Shown here in pieces: positions 18,159 to 28,088 of a DNA stretch of 28,088 bases. Below the pieces are notes generated by a model that saw only the letters and a list, made by a program, of their open reading frames with translations, did no database searches and had not been told where the DNA came from. The translations under genes and the position numbers were made by a program. The stretch is from Irineochytrium annulatum. Lineage: Eukaryota > Chytridiomycota > Chytridiomycetes > Chytridiales > Chytridiaceae. Where the stretch lies: NCBI GenBank assembly GCA_027600665.1, contig JADGJL010000266.1:1-28088 (forward strand), given 5' to 3'. Each line of letters begins with the position of its first letter. Position 1 is the first letter of the stretch.

Positions 18159-19640
18159 CTGTCTGGAAGCGAAAAAGGTTTAAAACCCGCAATCAGTCGA
18201 AGCTTAAAAACAAAACGGCCGTGCGGCAGATGCGACGGAAAGAATGGCTGCCCGGCCCCTGTCGGCGTGTCACTGACGGCAGGGTGCGAGCCCTCGGGTT
18301 GGTGACTTGCGGCCAAATCATCCGTGGGTGCACACACGTAGCGAGCCCGCTGCTGCGCCCCACTCCGCCAAAACATCGGTACGAACCTGATGCCCGGGTA
18401 TTGCGGCCATCGACTCGAAATCAACTACTTAATGCTATGTCGTCTGTTGTGGGCCCAGCGAGATTGGAGAGGCCCGGTTGGTTTGGTCGGTCAAATCAAG
18501 GTCGAATCCATTTCCCAAATTTTCTTCAATTCTCCCTGTTGGCCTCCAACCGGGGAAGGTTGGGGGCGCCGCTGTCCTCAACCGCGCCGTAGGGGTTCCA
18601 GGCTTCGCTCGCGTCGCATTGTTGGTCTCAGGGGTTTTAAATGTTACGATCGTCGCGGACGAGTCTACTACGCTGGTAGACTCTGAACATTCTCGTTGGA
18701 AGGTGTTCCAACTGCCCAGCCCGACAGCGGATTTTGGAGGTTGGGGCGGCGTGATGTGATGATTACCGCTGGCGGTTTTTGCATGGTCGTCGTTTCTGGC
18801 TTGACAGATACGATGCCGTGCAGGACGCGTCTCGTCGGGTTCGACACGTATGGCGTGTTGATGGTTAAGTCGAAGCCACTTGTGTTTTTTTTTTTTATTT
18901 TGTTTATTTTTCTTGGATTACGCGAGTCTTTTAAGCCGGCAGGGCATCTTCACTTCCCCGTGATGTTTACACTGTGACTAAGATCGCGAAGAGCGACGTC
19001 CGCGCCCGAATGGGCTGCGAACGAGGCCTGTCTGCCGGGGTTCTCTGCCCTATATGGGATCAACCCGGCCTGAAGGTTTCCTACATATTTATCTCTGACC
19101 TGTCTTGCTGTCGAGCATGCACGCTTGACAGCCTATTGATAAGCGCAAAATGGCGAACTTTTATGTTCATGTTAATTATGTCATCTAAAGGGCTAGAGGC
19201 AGGGCTGGAGTTAATGGTTGTTCAATTATCATGTTTCCACTTAAATGCTTAGTTGCTCATTACACTCTCACACTGCGCTCAATACAGGTTCTGACTCTTT
19301 AATCTTTTCTTCGCGTTGTTGTTGATACGAATAGTGATATCACTGCCCAGAAGTAGTGGAGACGCAGCAGCTTCCGGCAAATGACCCTTCGTAGTCGTGC
19401 CACAGCTGCACACAAGAGAGGATCGAAGGTGGAAGGTAAACAAACGAGGAATTTGTGGCCTGGGAAATCAGCTTGAGAGATGAGAAGGTCGCATGCGCGA
19501 GCTTCATGATGATTGAGGTCAAAGTCGGTCACATCGTTTCATTTAGTCCGAGACTGTTGCAGGGGGAGACCCGGCCTTCAACGATCCTCGCGGTCTCGCC
19601 CCAGGTGTCCGCTGCCGTTAACCTTCTTCGCGACGCGACG
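18159..19640. other. intergenic region without a recognised gene
   Basis: About 1.5 kb with several overlapping short plus-strand frames between 18221 and 19252. One (18478-18759) has a coding-like run VLNVTIVADESTTLVDSE but no family match. A T-tract (18885-18897) is present. No tRNA cloverleaf, transposase or terminal repeats seen. The right end should contain the MGM101 promoter. Confidence 0.4.
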
Positions 19641-20556
19641 ATGTCCGCCCCGCAATTTCTGCAGGCCATTCGGCGGCCGCAGTTGCTTCAGCCGGGCTCA
19701 TGGGCGCGTCCAATGCCAGGACTTCAAGTGAGAGACTCGGTCACCTTGCCGCATTGCGGGGACGTGCCGGGAGACGCTGGCAGGTTAACCGGTCTCGTTC
19801 CTGTTTGCTGGCAGGCCGCACTTTCTGTTTTGCATTCACGCGACTGATGCCTGCTCAACACACCAGCATCTCGCGCCCATCGCTCGCCTTTACTCAGTCG
19901 CCACTGGGAACAAGTACCCTGCCGCGGCCAGGTTCTCGGACGAGATCCAAGCCATTCTCCACGCGCCCCTAAAACCTGAGGACATCTCGATAAGACCGAA
20001 CGGTGAGCCTAACCCCCCATTCTCATAGTCTCTTGCTTGGTAGAAACGCTCAATTGCTCTTTCTCGTTATCATCTCCAGACGGCGAGCAAAACGTTTGAC
20101 TACCCATCCTCATAATCTCTCGCTTGGTTGCGACGCTGAACTGTCCTTTCTTCACCATCGTCTCCAGACGGCGAGCTCTACATGACCGAAATGAAATACC
20201 GCCTCACCCTCTGCCGCGCCTTCGGCCCGGCCGGCTGGTCCCTCATACCCCTCGCCGAGGCGAAAATCCAAACCCTCCGCGTCAAGCAGGACTTTATCCT
20301 CTGCTGCCACGGGCAGGTCGTGGCCAAGACGACGGGGCAGTACACGAGCACGAATGGGGAGAAGGGGCTAGCGATGGCCACGGAGAATGTCAAGACCGCC
20401 GCGCTCGTCATTGCGTGTAAGATCTTGGGGATCGGCGGGGAGCTGAGGGATCGGGAGTGGTGCACGGTGTTCAGGAAGAAGTGGTGCTACCAGAAGATTG
20501 ACGACAGCCACGGGAGGGATGTGTGGTGCATTAGGAAGTTAGGAGTGAGCGGGTGA
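19641..20556 (+). CDS. MGM101: mitochondrial genome maintenance protein Mgm101
   Basis: Single-strand-annealing recombinase of the mitochondrial nucleoid (Rad52-like family), required for mtDNA repair and maintenance. Best model has three exons: 19641-19727, 19867-20002, 20168-20556; 203 residues. Exon 1 encodes a basic targeting sequence (MSAPQFLQAIRRPQLLQPGS). The core domain starts RFSDEIQAILHAPLKPEDIS and continues GELYMTEMKYRLTLCRAFGPAGWSLIP, the most conserved Mgm101 segment. It is followed by RVKQDFILCCHGQVVAKTTG, MATENVKTAALVIACKILGIGGELRD and a Lys/Trp/Cys-rich C-terminus. Intron 2 is 165 nt, far longer than the local norm, because it contains a tandem duplication including the acceptor. 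Intron 1 (139 nt) is tentative: the frame stays open past 19727, and a small extra exon could be hidden there. The product is shorter than the yeast protein, mostly at the N-terminus. Family call firm, 5' structure less so. Confidence 0.88.
20018..20175 (+). repeat. MGM101: tandem duplication of intron 3' part and splice acceptor in MGM101
   Basis: Copy 1 is 20018-20087 and copy 2 is 20105-20175, a period of 87 nt. Both run from CAT(T/C)CTCATA through a pyrimidine tract to CTCCAGACGGCGAG, which is the splice acceptor plus the first 8 nt of exon 3. Only copy 2 continues into the Mgm101 frame; using the copy 1 acceptor gives a stop (TGA) about 6 codons later. Confidence 0.85.
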
Positions 20557-20937
20557 GGGATTGGTGAGCAGAGGCGGATGCGCACCTTCGCGCATCTTTG
20601 TAACGGATGGTGTCAGTTGGGGAGCTACTGATGTCTCGCAGATGAGCTGTTGCACACCCGCCCTTTTTTCCCTTTCCCTTCTTTGTGTTGGTAGTAAAAG
20701 TGACCTAGTAAAATCACTGTAGTAAAGAGGTATTTCTAATTCCAAGGCGACCAACATGGCTTGGGCTTGGAGGCGCCACTGGGATTCGATTTTGCCCCAG
20801 GTCCTAGATCTCCACGTCCCGGTACGGGCAGGCCCTTGCCCGGAGGACGTTCCCCGTCCACATCTCGTCCCAGAGCCGGAACCGTCTCGAGATCGCCTGG
20901 CGCCCGTGGAGCCGGGTGGTGCTGAGGACGGCGCTTG
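20557..20937. other. spacer between MGM101 and the zinc-cluster gene
   Basis: About 380 bp containing the MGM101 3' end and the promoter or leader of the next gene, both on the plus strand. No separate gene seen; the minus-strand frame at 20539-20952 is uninformative. Confidence 0.5.
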
Positions 20938-23900
20938 ATGGACCCATACCACCTACAAGGCCAGTCGGGGCCAGGGCAGGGTCACCCGACCTTCCCGCCT
21001 CAGTACGCGCAGCGGTCGGGCTTGCAACAGCAGCAGCAGCAACAGCAGATGTGGGCCGCTGGGCCGATAATGCAGGGACCAGGGCAAGGGTCTGGGATCG
21101 CGGGCCAGCTTCCACCAACGTCCCATACCCATCAGCAGCCGATGTATCAGCAGCATCCGGGCCAGCACCATCCGGGCCAGCAGCATCCGTATCAACAGCA
21201 TACGGCCTACCCTCCTCATCCGGGTCCAACACCACAACATCAGCCGCCTCCGCATCATTCCTTTCCACAACAACACGCGCAGCAGCAACCCCAGCAGCAT
21301 GCTCATCACGATCTTGGGGAAGCGGGGTCGGGGTCGGGTGATTATTTCGATGGCGCCGCGCCGGCTGCGGGCGGGTTTGGCGACGAGATGGTGAACAGCC
21401 TTAAACGGAAGCGCATTACGCAGGCCTGTGACGCCTGTAACAAGAAGGTATGGCCCTGTGATCTTGATCTTTTTTCGCGAGCTTTGGATTACTAACTTTC
21501 TGTGCTTTTTTTTGTAAAAGAAAATCAAATGCGACGGACAGAAGCCAAACTGTAACAACTGCGTCAAATCGGGCTCGTCGTGCTCCTACTCTCGTGGAGC
21601 GAAGAAGCGCGGTCCGCGGGCGGGATACATAGAGTCGTTAGAGAACCGGCTAAAGGAGATGGAAGCTCTTCTGCAACCTCTACAACCGGAAATGATGGCG
21701 GGCCCCTCAGGCTCAGGCAGCGGCGGCAGCGGTGGTCCCGGTAGCATGGACCCGTGGAATCAGAATGGCGACGGCGAAGAGGGCGGGTCCGCATCCCCCG
21801 CCGCACACTCTCCAAGCTCCATCCTCCCTTTATCCCTCTCCCCAAATCTCGCGCCACAATCGCAGCTTCTTTACACGACCGAGTCGGAGGTCAACACCCA
21901 GAACCCGTTTCGCAACCCGTCCTCCGCGCCACCGTCATCTAGCACGAGCCTCTCTCGCCTCGCGCCGCTTTCACCGCCGCAGCCGCCAGCGACGTCGACG
22001 GCGCACATCGCGCCCGAGGCCATTGCGGAGCTTATAGACTTGTACTTTCACCACATCCACCCGACTATGCCGCTTGTGCACCGGAACTCCTTTCGGGCGA
22101 ACATGGCAAAGGAGTCTCCGTTGCTCCTGAACGCCATGTACGCGCTCGCGGCACGGCACTCGAAGCACCCGTCCATCGTCGGCGGCGCGTTCTCATCAAC
22201 AGAAGGCGCGGCCGCCGCGGACGCTGCTGGGACACCGGGGAATCGGGATGGCGGTGGGAGCGCGACGGGAAGTTCCGCTAAAGGAAGCGGGAACGGGAGC
22301 AGTTCGGGCCTCCCCCCGCCGCTCTGGAGCGTCGGGGACGTGTTCTACGTGAAGGCGCGCGAACTTGTGGACCACTTCATGGACGTGCCGAACCTGTCGA
22401 CCGTCACGGCCCTGCTTTGTCTCGCGACCTACGCCGCCGGATCGGGTCGTGGATCAGCGGCGTGGATGTATTCGGGCATGGCGATACGCATGGCGCAGGA
22501 GATGAAGCTGAACATGGAGCCCGAGTTTGATGAGACGGGGACCAATGCCGGCGCGGCGGCCGTTGCTGCCGGCACGCCAAAGGGGCAGAATGGGACGGTG
22601 GCGAATGGGGGTGCGGTGGCGCCGGTGGGCGTGGCGGGGTCGGCGGCGCCGAAGTTTACGTGGTTGGAGAGGGAGAAGAGGAGGAGGATCTGGTGGACTT
22701 GTTTTATTTTGGATCGGTATGCTGGCGCGGCGGCGGATAGGTCGATGATCATTAGCGAAAAGGGTGGGTATTTGATAGTTTTTTGCTTTGTATGAGCAAG
22801 GTTTGACTTTGTTGGCCAGATTGCAAGGTATACCTGCCGTGCAAAGAGGAAGTATGGGACGCGATCGGTGCGTTCTCGGACGACGAGCCAACCGAGACAA
22901 ACACATCCGACGTGTTGGCCTTCCAGATTTCTGTCCTGACGTCCACGAACGCCTTCACACCTGGCATCAACAACCAGAGCCCCTTTGGCTACTTCGTCCT
23001 CCTGACGAAGATTTTTGGCAAGCTCGTGGAGTACTCCAACGTCTATAAGAACGGAAAGGGTGGAAGCGGGTCGTCGTCTCGGGGTGCAGCGGGCGGGCGG
23101 ACGGGCTCGGCCATGCCGCTTCCGCCATCTGGTAACTCTGGGTCGCTGGCGAGCTTGACAGGCGCCGGCCTCGACACGGATCGTGAATACCAGCTCTCAA
23201 TTCTGGACGCTTCGCTTCGGAACTGGCACTCGTCCCTCCCAGCCTGGATGAAGAACATTGAAGCGGATCCAGCCTCCTTCGCGGCGGACGACTCGAGCGG
23301 GCCCGGACCACGGCGTTCGGCCTTTTTCAACGCGGCGTACCTCCAGATCTTCTATCATACATGCCTCATCCTCCTCCACCGGCCCAAGATGATGCAACTC
23401 CTTCGCGAGAACCCGTCCTCGATCCACACCTCCTCCGCGTTCGCCGTCTGCCAGTCGTCCGCCAATGAGGTCTCCCGCGTCCTGGCGCGGATGGCGGCTT
23501 GCGGGAATTCGGGCCTGTTCTACATGACGGCCTTTGTCGCCTTCTGCGTATTCCAGTCCGGACTCATCCATGTCATGGCGGCGCAGGTCGCGACGGAGGC
23601 GGGGCTCATGGAGGCGTCGAGGGCGAACGCGGAGGTGCATGCAACGTCGCTGGTAGAGGTGGCGCGGTATTGGTTTATGGCCGGGAGGCTGTACGCGGTG
23701 CTGCGGGGGCTGATCGACAGCGCGTCGGCGGCGAGGGAGTCGATGCAGGCCGCTAGCGGGATCGCTGCCATTGAGGCGGCGCAGGCGAGGCAGCGGACGG
23801 AGTCGTTGAATGCGGGGAGGGGCGTGTCGCCGACTCGTGCGGTTTCGGCGGGTGTTGTTGGGAACGGGGGTTTGCAGCAACACCAGCAGCGGGACCCAAC

Positions 23901-24613
23901 CGTTGCTGGCGGATTCGGACCTGTGGTTTCTGGGATCCCTTACGGGGCTGCCGGCGGCCAGGTAAATGTCGCTGTCCTTCGCAGTAATCCTGAATTTATT
24001 TTATTTCAACTCCAACAACACAGGCGCCTTATGCGAGCTCCATGATCGGCATGCCGCTGGGAACCCTGGCGACATCGACCGCCTCTATATCGACCACTGT
24101 CGACGCATCAGTTGTGCCAATGATGGCGTTCGCTGGGTCGAATGGGATAGCGGGTGGCAGCGGGCTCGTGACGTCGCAGAACCCTATGCCTTCGCCAAAT
24201 TTGAATTCGCCCTTGGTGATTCAACGACCCGGACAGGGACAGCAGCAGGGGCAGCAGCAAGGACAGCAACAGGCTCAGCACCAGCACCGAGCACATGCTT
24301 TGAGCATGCGGCAACAACAATCGCTTGGTCTCGACCCTTCATCTTCACTCCCGACGCCGACGTCTACGGCGTCCGCTTCTCTCCCGCCATCTGGTGGGAT
24401 CTCGTCGTCATCGGCTGCGGCAATTCAAGGGCCAATGGCCCCGCATAACACTTATCCTAATGGTATGGCTCCCGGAGGGCCGCAGCCGGCGATGGCGCCG
24501 CAGCCTTACGGCGGGTACGAGCTTCCCCATCAGCAACAGCGGGCGGCGCCGTACCCTCCCCCACAGACTCATATGCAGCAGCAGCAACAACTTCACCATC
24601 AATACCAAAGTCC

Positions 24614-24648
<35 letters not shown>

Positions 24649-25328
24649 AGCCATATCCGCCCCAGAACTTCCCTTACCCGTCGCAACCGCAGTCTTACCC
24701 GCCGCAGGGCTATCCGAACCTTTCATACCCGTATCAAACCGCAACGACAAACGCCGCGCTCTCGCAGCAGCAGTACCCAATCCAGCAGCACCACCGCCAG
24801 CCCATGAATGGCTCAGCCCCTACACAGCATCAGCAACAGCAGCAGCAGCAGCAGCTTCCAAACTCGTATGGAGGTTACTACCCGCCTCCGAATGCCGGCT
24901 CCATGGGGAACGTGCAAGCCCCGGCGTCGTCGTCGTCGCGCGCACGCGCCGTATCGTCAGCGTCCAGCGCAAACAGCGGGCCTGGCGGCGTTGGTGGGGG
25001 CGGGAACAATCTGGACGCGCTCTCGTACGCGGGCTTCCTCCCCATGGGCGGCGGGAGCGCTTCGCACCATCCGGGGAAGGACGGCATGCAGCAAGGCGCT
25101 GGCGCTTACGGTGGTGGCATGATGCCGCAGGGTTATGGCGGAGGACCATCGTACGTTGGAGCGCAGGGGCAGGGGCAGGGGCACGTACCGGGTCAGCACG
25201 GGTTGCTGCAGGGACAGCAGTTGCAGCAGGGGCAGCCGCAACAGGGACAGATGCCGCCGGGACAGGGGCAGAAGTTTGCAGGGAGGACGGGGAATGGGGC
25301 GGGTAACGGGCTGGGGTCTTTCTTTTAG
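20938..25328 (+). CDS. Zn(II)2Cys6 transcription factor with fungal-specific (MHR) domain
   Basis: Nuclear DNA-binding regulator. Four exons: 20938-21447, 21521-22763, 22820-23961, 24024-25328 (introns 73, 56 and 62 nt, the first with a perfect ACTAAC branch site); 1399 residues. The N-terminal ~155 residues are Gln/His/Pro-rich. The zinc cluster follows KRKRITQA: C164-x2-C167-x6-C174-x6-C181-x2-C184-x6-C191, split between exons 1 and 2 as in many fungal genes. RGAKKRGPRAGYIESLENRL is the linker and start of a coiled-coil dimerisation segment. The fungal transcription-factor domain starts near residue 333 (AIAELIDLYFHHIHPTMPLVHRNSF) and continues through LLCLATYAAGSGR, WMYSGMAIRMAQEMKLN, EREKRRRIWWTCFILDRYAG, CKVYLPCKEEVWDA and NAAYLQIFYHTCLILLHRP. 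Exon 4 is almost entirely Gln/Pro/Gly/Tyr low complexity, probably an activation region. The target genes cannot be told from sequence. The start at 20938 is the first ATG in frame. Confidence 0.92.
24574..24858 (+). repeat. CAG/CAA trinucleotide runs coding polyglutamine
   Basis: Several tracts inside exon 4 of the zinc-cluster gene: 24574-24590, 24613-24647 and about 24826-24853. Shorter ones lie at 21029-21048 in exon 1 and 24238-24285. CAG and CAA codons are mixed, which normally lowers length instability. Confidence 0.8.
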
Positions 25329-25917
25329 GTGTGTTAGATTGTTTATAATTTATTAGGTTCTGTCACATGGGGAGGGCACCCTTAGAACGTCCTTTCTTCT
25401 GTGCTTTCCTGTCCGCGCGGACACCCGCCTTCTTTATTCCACAGGAAGGAGGTGCTTTAAATATAATATCAAATAACACTGTATACCTCGGACATGGAAG
25501 TTCGGACTTTTCATTCCCATCGAGAACAGACCCCACCTCGAACCGTCGACCGCCCCACCTCGCACCCGTCGCCACAGCCGACGCCGCTGTCGACGTTGGA
25601 GCCACTCTCCTCGGTTGAAGCGCGACCGGAGCGACGTGGACGCAGATGGGCCCCAATTGAAGGCATCCGCGGCGGCGTGCTGTCGCAGGCCTTGTTCTTT
25701 TCCAGGCAATACCGTGGTGAGAATCCAATGTTGTTGGTGTTGAGAACGGTCGATATTGCGGTCAGGGGCGTTTCAACTCCCATCAACCAACGCCACACTC
25801 GCTCTCAAAAAGCTGCTCTTCCCCTCTTTCCACTTCATCGCCAACTCACGGTCCTCACGGCCGACCGACCCCCGTCACCCGGCTTCCCATCACTCACCTG
25901 CCGACCATCTCAGTGTA

Positions 25918-25989
25918 TGAGGTCAATACAAATCCTAGCCATCGTTGCTCTTCCGAGCCACGATCGCTGGATTCTGCATTGATACCTCA
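25918..25989. repeat. palindromic repeat, copy 1
   Basis: A 72-bp element starting TGAGGTCAATACAAATCC and ending in the imperfect inverse complement GGATTCTGCATTGATACCTCA. Inner stem ATCGT pairs with ACGAT across a 14-nt loop. It differs from copies 2 and 3 at two stem positions, with both sides of each pair changed. Confidence 0.85.
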
Positions 25990-26052
25990 CTCAACCCCTC
26001 CCACCCTCATATGATAGGACGGCAAGAACGACAACGACGACCACGACTTGTA

Positions 26053-26123
26053 TGAGGTCAATACAAATCCTAGCCAGCGACTGCCCATTCGGGTGTCGCT
26101 CGCTGGATCTGCATTGGTCCTCA
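26053..26123. repeat. palindromic repeat, copy 2
   Basis: A 71-bp element with the same left arm as copy 1 (first 25 nt identical) and right arm GGATCTGCATTGGTCCTCA. Inner stem AGCGAC pairs with GTCGCT across a 13-nt loop. Confidence 0.88.
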
Positions 26124-26625
26124 GGCAGGCCTGCGCCAGGGTAATCAAGTGGCATCCATGCGACGGACGGCTGGCAAGCAACCTGCGATCTGGGGATGAA
26201 TGGACGGCCGGGCGATTGGCGGGGGTCATTACTTCTTTGGCACTTCTGCCATTTCTTGTGGTTTTAGTTTGGTCATTCATTTCTCTCGCCGTTCTTGTTC
26301 CTATGCATTCATAGTTGTTCTCCTTCCTTTTCTTCGTTTCCGGCGCATTCATTTCTGTCTTCCTTTTTTTCGGCGTTTTTCGCCTTGTTCACCCCCCGCT
26401 TTTCTTGTAATTTCTCCGTGTGTTCGTTCCTTTTCACTCTTGCATGTTTCATTTCTTTCAACATTTCCTCAAGCCCTGCCCTTATTTTGCTTCCTTACAT
26501 CTCATTTGCAAATGTCCATCACTTTCTACTCCAATTCCAGATGTAAGCTTACGATGCCGTTTCCGCTCGCAGTTACGGCACTCTTACCTTTTCCGTTCTC
26601 TGCCGTGCGCTTCCTCGTTTCTCTA

Positions 26626-26696
26626 TGAGGTCAATACAAATCCTAGCCAGCGACTAACTTCAAGGCGGTCGCTCGCTGGATCTGCATTGCTCCTCA
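26626..26696. repeat. palindromic repeat, copy 3
   Basis: A 71-bp element with the same left arm and right arm GGATCTGCATTGCTCCTCA. Inner stem AGCGAC/GTCGCT is as in copy 2, but the 13-nt loop sequence is unrelated to those of copies 1 and 2. Confidence 0.88.
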
Positions 26697-27185
26697 ATGA
26701 GATTTTTTTTATCTTCATCCCTTTGAGGTTGTGGCTGCCCGTTATACGTCTCCGTATGTTTTAACATGTGCAACAACTAGTGGGCATGCATTTTGTAGGT
26801 GCAATGACATACTTGGTGGTGTGGTAATTTCCATCAATTATTTTTCTTCTTTGAGTTACAAAAGCGAGAAGGGAGCTGCTTTTTAGATCTAATAGTTGCA
26901 TCTACTATTTTTCATGATGCGCACGTTGGTGCCTTCAATTACGTTTCCAATCTTCTACACGAAAATGATGCTCTTTCATTCGCCGAGGTTCGCTGCTCTG
27001 GAGCCGCAACATGATATTGTTTGCACTCACAGTTAGCACTCCCCAAGCAACAAGTAGGGAGTGTCGATGTATTCAGAATCACAATTAATACTAAACACAA
27101 AACCGGTAAACGAAGGTAAAACTCGGGATAATGATCAGTGCTTTACAAAGCAAGAAGAATACGCAAAAAGAAGAAAGCCAACAGC

Positions 27186-28088
27186 TCACGCCCGGAACCC
27201 TTTAATAGCCAAGCTACTCGCGACCACACTGACGGAGCTCATCGCCATGGCCATCCCCGCCATCCATGGCTCTAGCCGCACCCCTAAGAACGGATACAAA
27301 ACGCCGGCTGCAATGGGTATTCCCAGCACGTTGTAAGCCAGCGCCGCAAACAGGTTTAGCCGAATACGGGACATGACCCTCCGCGAGAGCCGCAGCAAGA
27401 TCGGGATATCAACCAGGTCGGAGCGAAGAAGCACAGCCGAGGCGGACTCGATGGCAATATCCGATCCAGTGCCAAGCGCGATACTGCAAAAATGTATGTT
27501 AGCCTTATTAAACAACTACAATCGGATCCCGAGACTCACCCGACATCTGCGCTAGCCAAGGCCACCGAGTCGTTTATCCCGTCACCGGCAAACGCGACCT
27601 TCCGCCGGCCCCTTTGGTCCTTCCCATTCCTCGCAGCTTGGCAAAGCTCCACGACTCTCGTACCCTTGTCCTCCGGCAAGCATCCCGCAATGACGTCCGA
27701 AGCCGGCATCCCGACCTCGCTCGCGACCGCAACTGCCGTCTTGACGTGGTCCCCGGTCATCATGACAACCCTTACCCCCATCGCCCTCAATTTCGTTATC
27801 GCCTCCCTAGTGCTCGGCCGCACCGGATCCGACACCGCGAGAATCGCAACCACCCTCGACCTGCTCTCGTCGGCAGCGTATTTATCTATCCTCACGCCAA
27901 CGAATACGACCGTGGCACCCTCCCCTTGCCACATTTCGGTTCGGTGATCAAGATCCCCTTCCAACCCGGCCCGACACCCGTTCCTCTCCACAACCCATCT
28001 CCGGCTGCCGACGAACGCCTCCCCCACAACGGCGCCTGACGGGTCAATCAGCTCGGCGTGTAGGCCCATGCCCGCCACCTCCACTACC
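27186..28088 (-). CDS. CCC2: copper-transporting P1B-type ATPase, C-terminal part (runs off the right edge)
   Basis: Pumps Cu(I) across a Golgi or post-Golgi membrane to load secreted cuproenzymes. The visible exons on the minus strand are 28088-27540 (open at the edge) and 27483-27186, with a 56-nt intron; about 282 residues. The visible part begins in the nucleotide-binding/P domain: [36 protein letters not shown] (the TGD motif), [39 protein letters not shown] (the GDGxNDxxAL hinge motif, split by the intron), then [19 protein letters not shown]. The last two membrane helices include [19 protein letters not shown] and [18 protein letters not shown], with the MxxSS element that forms part of the P1B-1 Cu(I) site. 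The phosphorylation motif DKTGT, the CPC motif and metal-binding domains lie beyond the window. The Cu assignment rests on NVLGIP...MSSVSVV. Confidence 0.93.

Larger units (their letters stand above)
25329..27185. other. large intergenic region with hairpin repeats
   Basis: About 1.86 kb between the convergent zinc-cluster and copper-ATPase genes. No protein-coding gene recognised: plus-strand frames at 26200-26764 are pyrimidine-rich low-complexity sequence (many T and C runs from 26270 to 26620). The region holds three copies of a palindromic element (annotated separately). The 26700-27185 part is AT-rich and probably includes the ATPase 3' untranslated region. Confidence 0.55.

Noticed and set aside
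18490..18530. GGTCGAATCC as a possible tRNA B box
   Set aside because: No matching acceptor, D or anticodon arms could be built around it.
24966..25328. GGGGCAG-type repeats near the end of the zinc-cluster gene as a possible mobile or structural DNA repeat
   Set aside because: They encode Gly-Gln repeats in frame within exon 4, so protein low complexity explains them.
25900..26700. Palindromic repeats as tRNA-derived SINEs
   Set aside because: No clear A and B boxes at tRNA spacing; the elements are too short and are palindromic over their whole length.
1..28088. CRISPR array, prokaryotic operon or transposon
   Set aside because: Genes have spliceosomal introns and eukaryotic families; no regularly spaced direct repeats, transposase or reverse transcriptase frames seen.

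Overview
The window looks like nuclear DNA of a filamentous or zoosporic fungus, possibly an early-diverging (chytrid-like) lineage. It is GC-rich and gene-dense. Genes are split by very short GT-AG introns, mostly 40-66 nt. It carries fungal hallmarks: a Zn2Cys6 regulator, an Mgm101-type mitochondrial recombinase and an Mif2-type CENP-C. A single-PDZ, HTRA2-like mitochondrial protease and a full-length cactin-type gene are not typical of budding yeast, which is why I lean towards an early-diverging fungus; this placement is inference.

Layout, left to right: 658-2413 (+) mitochondrial HtrA-type serine protease; 2621-3819 (-) thymidylate synthase; 3879-4860 (+) Emp24/TMED2-type p24 cargo receptor, divergent from thymidylate synthase across only 59 bp; 5065-5892 (-) SNARE Ykt6; 6633-10974 (+) a 13-exon CENP-C/Mif2 kinetochore protein; 12129-12932 (+) intronless steroid 5-alpha-reductase family enzyme; 13466-14849 (+) cactin lacking its C-terminal domain, with an opposing unknown ORF over its 3' end; 16533-17075 (-) unknown, possibly mitochondrial protein; 17229-18158 (-) intronless TIM-barrel protein of bacterial appearance; 19641-20556 (+) Mgm101; 20938-25328 (+) glutamine-rich Zn2Cys6 transcription factor; 25329-27185 gene-free region with three hairpin-forming repeats; 27186-28088 (-) the 3' end of a copper-transporting P-type ATPase that continues past the right edge.

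The genes do not form a pathway; this is ordinary fungal housekeeping synteny (mitochondrial quality control and mtDNA maintenance, dTMP synthesis, early secretory traffic, centromere, splicing, transcription). The most unusual observations are: (1) the CENP-C gene has a tandem exon-block duplication that gives two nearly identical CENP-C nucleosome-binding motifs; (2) three copies of a ~71-bp palindromic element show compensatory base changes in the stem; (3) cactin ends before its defining C-terminal domain; (4) an Mgm101 intron holds an 87-nt-period tandem duplication that copies the 3' splice site; (5) a 59-bp shared promoter for thymidylate synthase and p24 contains an MBF/E2F-like site. 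All gene models were spliced by hand from reading frame, splice consensus and remembered family conservation; no alignment or database search was run.
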